Of a stretch of 64,000 nucleotides of DNA, positions 22,769 to 31,250 are shown piece after piece. The notes below the pieces were generated by a model. The model made no database searches and was not told where the DNA came from. It saw only the letters and a program-made list of their open reading frames with translations. A program made the translations under genes and the position numbers. The stretch lies in NCBI GenBank assembly GCA_002270565.1, contig NQMI01000015.1, positions 2,250-66,249 on the forward strand. The letters are read 5' to 3'. Position 1 is the stretch's first letter. Each line of letters opens with the position of its first letter. The stretch comes from Stenocarpella maydis (taxonomy: Eukaryota > Ascomycota > Sordariomycetes > Diaporthales > Diaporthaceae).

Positions 22769-23833
22769 TCAGTTCGCCCTCCGCCCGATCAGCATCTTGA
22801 CCTCCGGGCACCACTCCTCGATGTTTGCCATATTGGCCGCCTGCCACCTCTGCGGCTGGTGGTATCCCAGCGGCGTCTCGTAGTACATGGTCTCGACGGC
22901 AAAGGCCATGGCGGCCTCTACGGTGGGCAGCTCGGCGCCGGCCTTGTTGAGCTCGGCGTAGAAGTACTGGTCCTCGAACTTGTGGCCCGACGACGCAAAG
23001 TCGACAGTCCGCGTGATGTTGAGGAACACGCGGGGGTTGCGCACGCTCAGCCCGCCGTTGAAGCCCTGCCCGTACTGCTCCGCAATGGGGGCCCCGACCA
23101 GGTCGTACTTGAAGTAGTCCTCGACCCTCTCCTCGGACCGCCCGCACAAGATGCTGTCGCTCTGGAACAGCAGCACCCGCCGCGCCACCGACACCTGCTC
23201 CCACAACCACGGCGACGTCAGGAACCGCGAAACCGACGCGGAATCGGCCAGATTCGTCCCCTCCGGCAGGAACCTCACTTCGAGCATGCCCTCGTCCTGC
23301 AGCCGCTGGAACGGCGCCGACAGTGGCTCCACCCAGTCCTTCTTGACTGTAAACAGGATCATCCCCCACGCGGGCCCCAGCACCGCCGCGAAGTGCAGCA
23401 TCACCGGGATCAGGTTCGGGATCATGTTGGTCTCGATGATGATGGCCTTGGGACGGTCAGCCGCCGGCCGAGGCGGGCCTTGTTGTTGTTGTTGTTGTTG
23501 TTGTTGTTGCGGCGGTTGTTGCTGTTGTGATATCCCGTCGGACGCCGGGGAGCCGCCACTGCTGCCGGCCATCGGCTGGTTCGGAGACAAGCCGCCGTTA
23601 TCGTCGACCAACGGCGGCGATGTGATCCCCGACACATCATCGGCGGACCCACCGCCCCCCACGGGGGAGAGATGCTGGAAATCCGCCGCCGAGGGGATGC
23701 CGCCACTGTCCCTCCAGAAGAAGAAATAGACGAGAACAACCAGGGCGGCCACGAGCGCGTACGTGTACTCCTTGGAGCGGAGCCTCGGCCAGGCCGGCGG
23801 GGACATGTTGCGGGGTGAGGCAGGCCGCGCCAT
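22769..23833 (-). CDS. DUF5672 protein, glycosyltransferase-like type II membrane protein
   Basis: Intronless, 354 codons. A short basic N-terminus is followed by one membrane helix (residues about 24-41, YALVAALVVLVYFFFW), giving a type II topology with the bulk of the protein in the Golgi/ER lumen. A Ser/Gly/Pro-rich stem (about 42-128) contains a poly-glutamine run of ten residues encoded by CAA repeats. The lumenal domain (about 128-354) shows DUF5672 hallmarks: FQSDSILCGRS, DYFKYDLVGAPI, GFNGGLSVRNPRVFL and FEDQYFYAEL. This family is thought to be glycosyltransferase-like; the conserved SDS and ED pairs could act as metal-binding sites, which is inference. No neighbouring sugar gene points to a substrate. 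Confidence 0.85.
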   Translation of the reverse strand: MARPASPRNMSPPAWPRLRSKEYTYALVAALVVLVYFFFWRDSGGIPSAADFQHLSPVGGGGSADDVSGITSPPLVDDNGGLSPNQPMAGSSGGSPASDGISQQQQPPQQQQQQQQQQGPPRPAADRPKAIIIETNMIPNLIPVMLHFAAVLGPAWGMILFTVKKDWVEPLSAPFQRLQDEGMLEVRFLPEGTNLADSASVSRFLTSPWLWEQVSVARRVLLFQSDSILCGRSEERVEDYFKYDLVGAPIAEQYGQGFNGGLSVRNPRVFLNITRTVDFASSGHKFEDQYFYAELNKAGAELPTVEAAMAFAVETMYYETPLGYHQPQRWQAANMANIEEWCPEVKMLIGRRAN

Positions 23834-25453
23834 CTCGAACGGAGAGGAAGCCTGAGGTGAACTGGTTTTGCTTGGTCCGAGCCCCCCCCGCTTCCGGGTG
23901 CGAAAAGAATGACAAGGAGTGAGAGAAAGGAGGAGCGGTCCAGATTAAGGCTCTGATGCCCACCCACAAAGCCCTGCGCGCCAGACTCGTGTTAGACCTT
24001 GAATGCCAACGCGTCCCTTCTTTTGAGAAATAACGTTCTGACAGGTTGGGCGGGAATCCCCCCTTGCCTCATGCGCGCCAGCTACTATCGTACCTGCAGG
24101 CGCCTGGGAGCTGAGGATGGCGGAGCTAAACAAGGGCATTCACTCAGCTCGGGCCGAGGTGCACTGCTCCCTTCTTTATACTCAGCAATGAAGGGTGCAC
24201 CAATTCCAAGACATGTTCCGCCTGGCAGGCACCCGAGGGAGGAGGGCTGGACAGCTTTACGTTACTCCAAGGCCGCTAGGCCACCTGGCCAGTTGTTAGT
24301 GCATGGTTATCACATGCCTTCTCAGCGTATTCGAGGACAGCTAGAGGGCTGGCTTCACTTTGCATGACCAAACCGATGCAATGCAAGCAGGATTATCAAT
24401 GCGCGCGGCAAAACCCAACAATTATTGTCCTATGCTCGCGCTTTTGAACATTCTAAGTTCCGCGCGCCCGGTCATTCGCGCCTGCAAAAAAAAAAAAAAC
24501 GGTTGGGGGGTACACCGGTACCATGGCGAGAAACTAGGTCAAAATACCGACACCCTACATCCAACAAGCATAACAGGCGATATTGAACCAATCTGCAGAG
24601 TTCTACGGCAGAGCTTGAAGAGACTGAAGGAAATAATCATAAAAAACTTCGCTGGCAGAAGGCAACGAGGCGCGGTAAGGTGAGGGCAGCAGGGAGCCCG
24701 ATTCTGGAGACGTCAATTCCTACCTCATCTGGAGCATTTGAACAACCCACTTTAGGGTTTACTTTAGGATACACTTCGTCGACCTTCTTCATGATTTTCA
24801 CCACGAGTGTTTTCAATTAACTCGTCTAATAGACCAAATGCCGTGGTCTTCGTTCGTACCTACCTAGCTGGCTGCTTTGTTAATCCGATCACGAGATGCG
24901 CATGTCTAGTCAAACCTTTCGCTGGGCGGAATTGGGCCGCTGGTGAGTGGTTCGAAGCCAGTTTTGGAAGAGGTTCAAAGCGGCGGCCTGGGTATCTCCG
25001 TATCAAATCCGTTCTTGGGTTACACAAAATTGCTTTTGGGCCATTACCGGGGCAGTCTTTCCTTCATCAGCTTCAATGACTTGACTTTTCAAGCACGGAA
25101 GCAGCTTTATATTGCTGCTGGACACACTCAAGTCTGGGTGCTTGAGGCCAAACGCCAACATGTTGACACTCTACCGATGTGCCGTCGGAAGTAGTCCGCC
25201 CTGCACATATTGGAGGCTTTCATTCTCTGTAGGTATCAACAAGTGTTCGACAACTGAGGCTCCTGAGTGGCCACTACCTCCGAGTCTCCTTCCGCCGGGG
25301 GATCACTTCCAATCCGTAATATCGAGTTTCGCCGAGGCTTCGCTCCGAGACCCAGAATGACACTCAAGGGTCCAAAACGAGTAGAGCCGCCCATCGTCCT
25401 AATCGGAGAACATACCAACAGCAGCAACCCTTCAACCAAAGAAGCTCGGACCG
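23834..25453. other. Intergenic, about 1.6 kb
   Basis: Contains the upstream region of the DUF5672 gene, an adenine run at 24486-24499 and only short unconvincing frames. Confidence 0.5.
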
Positions 25454-25723
25454 GTGTTGGCCGGTTTTATTGTCCTCCACCCAGTCTTAGCAGTGATCCA
25501 CTGGGGCGCCACTACGTTCTGCTGGTGGACTTGCTCAGGAAAGGCGCCCGTCAGGGGTCGCCGCCGTTTTGCTTACTTCAAAAATCCTCCGTATTCAGGC
25601 AAACCCATTCAGGTCGAGAATTTCGAAGAGCTCAAAGAAATTCAAAGTCAACTAGGACCAATTCCCGAGGAGGTGAGAGGTTTTCATGTACCTTGCGGTC
25701 GCTGCTGGGGTCGGAGACCGTGA
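25454..25723 (+). CDS. Possible small membrane-anchored protein (doubtful)
   Basis: An 89-codon frame beginning with a hydrophobic segment (LAGFIVLHPVLAVIHWGATT). It is followed by a natural-looking polar part (RFAYFKNPPYSGKPIQVENF, then EELKEIQSQLGPIPEE), after which a GTGAGA that could be a splice donor occurs. I do not recognise it. It lies tail-to-tail with the methyltransferase fragment. It may be one exon of a decayed gene or chance. Confidence 0.2.
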   Translation: MLAGFIVLHPVLAVIHWGATTFCWWTCSGKAPVRGRRRFAYFKNPPYSGKPIQVENFEELKEIQSQLGPIPEEVRGFHVPCGRCWGRRP

Positions 25724-25732
25724 TTGGAAGGT

Positions 25733-26110
25733 TTATATCACCCCGAGCCTCGGTCTGTCACGTTCTAATTGAGCAGCGAAGAGGCGGTTGGGCTCAAATG
25801 CCTTGTACTTGGTTATCTCGTTCCTCAGATGTCGTGGGAGGTAGCTGAGCAGACTGACAGGACCTGGGCCGACTTCCAGAACTGACACACCAGTGCGGGA
25901 TTCGAAAAGAGGGCCTAACATCTGTACCATGTGAGGGATGATGAAGTCTTCGTACGTAAGCCACCCCGTGCCTTGCTTGCGGATATCCAGACCTGCGCTG
26001 TACTGTTCATCTGGCAGAGGTTGTCGCTTTAGCTGTGCTATCACTCGCCCTGCTGCCTGAATGAGGGCTAGCTTGAGCACGATCAAGTGTGGCCATTTCG
26101 ATTCGGCCCA
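25733..26110 (-). pseudogene. Fragment of a TdiE-like SAM-dependent methyltransferase
   Basis: About 125 codons of open frame on the minus strand match the N-terminal part of the TdiE-like methyltransferases often found in fungal secondary-metabolite clusters. Visible parts are KLALIQAAGRVIAQL, GTGWLTYEDFIIPHMVQM and the SAM-binding motif I VSVLEVGPGPVSLLSYLP, followed by ITKYKAFEPNRLFAAQLE. The frame then stops, where intact relatives continue for roughly 150-200 more residues. There is also no in-frame ATG ahead of it before an upstream stop. Both ends are therefore missing, and no plausible continuation was seen downstream. I read this as a broken gene copy, not a working enzyme. Confidence 0.65.
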
Positions 26111-26550
26111 GGGTCGGAAACGTCAGCACACAAGTAGCCGTTTCGGTCAAGGAGATAAGAATGGAGTTGACTGTTATGCGTTCCGCGGTGGAATACCATC
26201 GGTAGAAGGGATTCGAAGATGATGAAATGAAGATATTTAATAGCTAATTCCCTGCAATTCATACCCGATATTCCAGGAATAATCTCAGCTGCGAAGTCAC
26301 TATTTCAGGTTCACACGCTGATCTCAGATACGGATGTACAAACAAGAGCACAATGCGGTGGAATTATCTTTATTATTCAAACGATCGCAGCCTGCAAGTG
26401 GAAGAAAACTGTCTATTTCCGTTTTTCTTGCCACAGATCCTGCCTTTCTAGTTAAAACCTTCCCCAGTTTAACAGATACAACCATTATCTCCATGTAAAC
26501 CATAGATAAAAAATAAAATTAAAAAATAGTAAAGAATAACATTAAGCTCG
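26111..26550. other. Spacer between the methyltransferase fragment and tRNA-Pro
   Basis: About 440 bp with no gene. The end nearest the tRNA is AT-rich and contains its oligo-T terminators. Confidence 0.5.
26508..26526 (-). terminator. Pol III oligo-T terminators of tRNA-Pro
   Basis: The minus strand carries TTTTTT at 26526-26521 and again at 26513-26508, about 25 nt beyond the tRNA 3' end. This is standard for Pol III termination. Confidence 0.65.
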
Positions 26551-26577
26551 GGGTCTGGCCGGGGATTGAACCCGGGA

Positions 26578-26633
26578 CTACATGACCGTTAGTTATGGTG
26601 TGAAGACCCAAAGACGGAACAGAAGCAGCTTAC
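26578..26633 (-). other. Spliceosomal-type intron inside a tRNA variable loop, 56 nt
   Basis: The minus strand begins GTAAGC and ends CATGTAG. An ACTAAC branch-site match lies with its branch adenosine 11 nt before the end; all three fit the fungal consensus. Its length equals that of the mRNA introns of this window (47-125 nt mostly). Removing exactly this GT...AG segment restores the five-base variable loop, and no single nearby alternative cut does so as cleanly. See findings. Confidence 0.75.
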
Positions 26634-26642
26634 CCTCGCGCA

Positions 26643-26659
26643 AACTGCTTTAGGGTGCA
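26643..26659 (-). other. Canonical tRNA intron, 17 nt
   Basis: Located between positions 37 and 38 of the tRNA, the site cut by the tRNA-splicing endonuclease. The intron contains CCCTAA, complementary to TTAGGG of the anticodon loop, the usual anticodon-intron pairing. The boundary can shift by one T without changing the product. Confidence 0.85.
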
Positions 26660-26695
26660 CCCTAAGCGCGAATCATACCACTAGACCACCAGACC

Positions 26696-27405
26696 AGCGA
26701 ATCGGATTGAGATGGGGCGAAATCTGGGGCATTATATTGTCACATTTTTTTCAGAGAAATGCACAAACGCTAACTTGTCAATTGGTTACACCTCATCGTT
26801 CCCATTCGTAATCTTGCCCATTCGATACGTGCTTACCTTCGTCTCTGAAACCATGCTAGTGCACCGAACTGGCTTGAATTGCCGCTCGTACGTTCACCAT
26901 GAAGATCATCTGTTAACTTTGCAACTCCCAGTCCTTGTTTGTAACACTACAGCTTGCGAAGACAGAAAACCAAATTTGGACGAAACTGCTTGGAGGAAAT
27001 TCCAGATTCGATTTCATGTTGAAATGGGCTGGCAGGTGAGCCGGATAGAAACAAGTCAAACCTGTCGTTATATACGAAGCATGTGTGTTAATCCAACCCG
27101 GCCGAGAGGTGTCTTACAGCTGCGTATCCTACACTAGGTAGGTATCATAAGGAAGGCCACACTGCATTGAGGTACTTCACACGGTGATATTTCAGTGAAG
27201 GGGATATTGGTTGAGTTCATTCGAATATTGGCGGCACTAATATGTAATGGACAGCACACACATTTCCAATCTGTACAGCGTATGGCTAGACATGTCACGA
27301 TCCAGGCCATAATCGGATGAGTTTCCATGCTTAGGCACATCAAAATAAGGCCCCGCAGTAGCTCGTCACAGGGCACCTCGTGCCCTCTCAGCTCTGTTCT
27401 CCAAA
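26696..27405. other. Intergenic, about 700 bp
   Basis: A 141-codon plus-strand frame (26712-27137) shows no protein-like pattern. Nothing else is recognised. Confidence 0.45.
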
Positions 27406-28771
27406 CTAGAGTATCAATGATGCAAGAGCAACAGCAACAAGCCCCGTCAGAAGACCATTGATACCGACACCCATGTTAGCCTCAGACACCTGGACAGAAG
27501 TCGGTGACCCTGCGCTGCCAGTGGTGCCAGTTGCACTGCCTGCCCCACCGGCACCACCTGCTGGACCTGAGCCAGCCGTCGCACTGGGACCGCTCGTGCT
27601 CCCCATGCCACCCATTCCACCTGAGCCGCCTGTTGCTGTGGCATTCGTGCCTCCCATTGTAGGTGAGGCCGAGGTAGTTGCTTTTTGTGGCTCAACAGCA
27701 GGTTCATACTTCTCACAGACGGCCCCCCCTGCCAAAGGGCACTGCCATTGTAGAAGTTGAAGTTAGTTTGAGTTATAGGTGTGAAGAGGAATTTGACATA
27801 GTTAAACCTGAAGGGAGCATTGGAAACCGGCACACGAAAGTTGCTTACAGTTTCTTCGATGCAAATTGACTGCAGTTGTGGGCCTTGGGCCTCGATGACA
27901 GTCGCTGGGGGCAGGCATCTGTAGTTGAACATCTTGTCAAGGATTCCCGCAACAGTAGTGATATCATCCTTAGAGACTCCAAACGACGAGGCAGCAAGGC
28001 CAACCTGCTGGATGAAGTATGAAACCTCGTAGTGGTTTAGATCCACTGTACCATTTGGAATTAGCTATCAAGGTGCTGAAGTGGTTTGGTACCAGTATGG
28101 GAGGGGATGGTGTCCGCCAGCGTGTTTCCTATGGCCTGTATGACGTCTGCACCTCAAGGAATTCGGGTCAAGGGCTATAAAGAAGTGCACTAGAAAACTG
28201 CTTACTGAACTTGTGGACTTGGTATTGGGACGCGAACCCATCATATGCGGGGAAACCGGGCAGGCCATAGGTCGTGCAGCCCAGAAGAGACCCAAAGTAT
28301 GCGTACAGGTGTGTGAGTAGGAAGTATTGATTCGAAGTATTTGAGTTAGCGGGCTTGCCCATCTTTAGTGGCTCCGCACCACCGCCATCGAGGGAATTGA
28401 TGGCCACTCCCGAGGAACCACCACGGTTGGAGGAGGCAAGAGAACCATCGAAGTATTGCAGGAGGTTTACGTCTACTCCGTCGACTTTCCCTGGGGCCAG
28501 GATCCCAGGAACCTCGATGCCGACGTTCGGGGTGGTGTCTGTTGGATATCGCATCAGCCATCTTTAGTCCCCGACTGACCACAAATCTCTACTGACAGTT
28601 TCCGATCACCACAGTGTTGACAAGTCCCGTCAATATCGCTAACTGATTCTGTGCGGTATTGTTCTTCAATATGGCTGTCGTGTAATAGTCACACATGGGT
28701 ACGTCTGGCGGCCTCTGGGCAGAGACAGCATAGGTCGCCGACAACGCGATGATCGTATTCTTGACTTGCAT
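27406..28771 (-). CDS. Secreted, probably GPI-anchored fungal protein of unknown function
   Basis: Exons 28771-28597, 28538-28206, (28146-28093), 28045-27849 and 27741-27406. With the bracketed 54-nt exon the product is 364 codons, and without it 346; both keep frame. The start is the ATG giving a signal peptide (MQVKNTIIALSATYAVSAQ). The mature part has a conserved-looking body: YYTTAILKNNTAQNQLAIL, NYTTPNVGIEVPGILAPG, GGGAEPLKMGKPANSNTSNQ, YFLLTHLYAYFGSLLGC and YEVSYFIQQVGLAASSFGV. Then comes a Cys-containing stretch (SICIEETCPLAGGAVCEKYE), a Gly/Ser/Thr-rich stalk and a C-terminal hydrophobic tail (GINGLLTGLVAVALASLIL), the layout of a GPI-anchored cell-surface protein. I know such proteins only as uncharacterised in ascomycetes. 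The last intron is 107 nt, the first 58 nt with a GTCAGT donor. Confidence 0.8.
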
Positions 28772-31250
28772 GATGGTAAGAAGGAAGATAAGACTGGAGT
28801 CCAGTAGGCTTCGTGAGGAAGTCAATGCGTGTGAGAAATATGGCAAAGATTCACAACCCACGAGTGGCTTCTTAAATAAATGACACCCGTACAACGCCCA
28901 AGCCACCTAGACACATTGCTTTATCATGTTGATCCACTACAACCTGTAGTCACACTATCTTCGAGAAAGCCTGCAGTCCTTGCTTTAGGTTCAGATTGGA
29001 TAAAATCCCTGACTTCCTGCCGGAAGCCACCACATCCGGGATTTTATTCTGCTGTTTTCCCTGTTTTATTGGGGCTGATCGCGGCGTCATTCCAGAAGAT
29101 GCGCCTGGAATGGCTCACAATATCCCATTGCCGTGCGCTCCACCGTTACTAGGAAATACGCTAGCTGCATATTCCCCTTAGAGTAAGAAATAAACATCAC
29201 GACTAATACCCCTTGCGGGTTGGTTCACTCCATCATCGTTCGCTTCCTTCTGGGGTTGGGATGACGATCCCCACGCGGCTGGTCTCACATCCGGAGCTAA
29301 GACCAATAGAGTTGTCGTGTTCAAGTTGGGGGCGCGGAAAGATACTTGCCAGCCACTCATGGCTCAGCAAGTAGCAAAGCGACAGCATTTCATCATTTGG
29401 AAAACCATGTTAGGCATGTGTGGCAACGCGCGACGAGACCAGTAGGACCAAGGGTGATGGCTGAGAATGGCGGAAAGTCGGAACATATTTAACGGCCCCT
29501 TGCCAAATGATCGGATCATGACCATGCCGAGTACCATGGATCGTCACATGACTCTTCACAATCGGCAACTACAAAGCAGCCAGTGTTGGCGTTGGGCCCC
29601 ATTCGACCGCGTTGCTAATAAACCCGCCCGCCCAAAGCTCCACTAGCGCCGGGGCAGATTTGGTTGACCGTTCCAGGAACAGACAAAGCTCAAAAATAAA
29701 AGTGCCCAAGTGACATCTGCAGGCTGAATTGTCAATCAAAGATACGCAAGCTCCGTTTCCGCGGTGGCTCATTGCGATCATGGAGCTGTCATTAGCTTGC
29801 CAAGGTGGCCTGGTCAGATATCGCAGACAATGGCCTTGATTGTAAATTCCCGGGCGCTCAAGCTTTGAGTTTCCTTTTGCATTACTTGTTTACAACATGC
29901 CCACAAGCCGAGCCGTTCTTACCTTCCTACTGTTCCCTACAAAACTTGCGGGATAAGAAAGGGCTATAAGACGGGCGAACTATCTTTTGGGCAAGCTTCG
30001 GTAAATCGAGATGCAGTACGTCGGTGGATCATCGTCGCTACTGCCATAGGCCATGATGCGTAGCAGACCCTTGTCAGTTGGACTAGACATCACGCCGGTG
30101 CAACGACACGTACTGTAACTCTGAATTGGTATCAACAAGTACCTATTTCACCAACCAGAGGTATAATGGTATTTCAATGGCCCCTTTATATTAGTTTCAT
30201 ATGAATCATCCACTGTCCTCAACCTGATTTAATTTATGGCTATTACTCACCACGGAGGACTGGTCCAAGAGAACGACGCTGGCAGCACGACAATTTTAAA
30301 ACCAAGAATAAACAGGGAAAGATGGGATGCCGAGCAAACTGCTGGGGGATATATGTTGCCACGCTGATGTTCGGAGTTCATGTAGAACGAGCGCGTAAAT
30401 GAAATCCATTACATACTGCTCGTACATATCTAGCTTTTGGTTCCATAGGTCGGCGCGACGGATTGTAAAATACATTATATTAATGTCGAGCTCTTTCCAG
30501 TCGTGAGCCGCGCAGGGTTGATTAGTCGTCCCGATGGTATGGCTTCATTCAACTGTCGGCGTGACTTCAAGATTATTGCGATATCTGAAGCAAGCAGTTT
30601 GAGGGTTGGCTTGGATCAGGAATCATCTCCCGACGTGACCGCAGTCAACATGACTGCCCTAGTCAAGGAGCTGGTCTACTAAATTTAATGTTTAGCATTT
30701 TCCGCGAAGGGAACAATTACAGAGGCGAGTCTCAATTTCATAATATCGCTATACGGAAAATGGCAGCAAATACTCAGATCAGAGCAAGCTGCTAGAAACT
30801 TGGCAATGGATTTTGCGAGTGTGACAGAAAGCGGGGTTTTAGGAGTATAAGAAGGCTAACGAAACAAGCAATTATCAGCACCATCTTGGAAAGTAGATCT
30901 GTTGCGCTCTCGATATTGACCGCCTTTGGGTCCCTCCTGGTCATTGGTTTTGTGGTGGCCCAGCTGGTCAGAAGCTGCCAGTCAGGCCAGCCTACGGGCT
31001 GTGGGCTGTAAGGGTGTGGACGTGTGAGGATGAGGTAATCCCAGCGGGCCACAATTGGCTGGCGGCCCACCAGAGGGAGCGCTGCGGCTGTGCTCGACCC
31101 CGCTGAAACTCGATGCAGGTCCAATTGGACGGAGCGTTTCCGCTCATTTGTATGTAGTCTGGGCAACGTAAAGCGCCTCTCACTCCTCAGCCCATCAGTC
31201 GCAATCTCATTCTCATTCTCAACCGTCACTCCAGATATCAGCCATCCACC
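28772..31250. other. Divergent intergenic region, about 2.5 kb
   Basis: Lies between the start of the GPI-type gene and the start of the phospholipase C gene. A minus-strand frame of 145 codons at 30792-31229 overlaps the expected phospholipase promoter and looks like chance. No RNA gene or repeat seen. Confidence 0.5.

Larger units (their letters stand above)
26551..26695 (-). tRNA. tRNA-Pro (anticodon AGG) with two introns
   Basis: The minus strand folds as a canonical tRNA once two segments are removed. The acceptor stem GGTCTGG (26695-26689) pairs perfectly with CCAGACC. The A box reads TGGTCTAGTGG and the B box GGTTCAATCC. The anticodon arm is CGCGC - TTAGGGT - GCGCG, giving anticodon AGG (proline). 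The T arm is CCGGG - TTCAATC - CCCGG. The first removed segment is a 17-nt intron at 26659-26643, right after position 37 as usual, and its CCCTAA can pair with the anticodon loop. The second is a 56-nt segment at 26633-26578 inside the variable loop with spliceosomal-intron signals. Without both, 72 nt remain with a standard five-base variable loop (AGGTC). Oligo-T terminators follow. Activity is uncertain because of the second insertion. Confidence 0.9.

Noticed and set aside
22746..23369. Minus-strand frame of 207 codons overlapping the DUF5672 gene
   Set aside because: A different frame of the same strand within a clear gene; compositional shadow.
30792..31229. 145-codon minus-strand frame upstream of the phospholipase C gene
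   Set aside because: Overlaps the expected promoter, ends 22 bp before the PLC start and shows no domain; probably chance.
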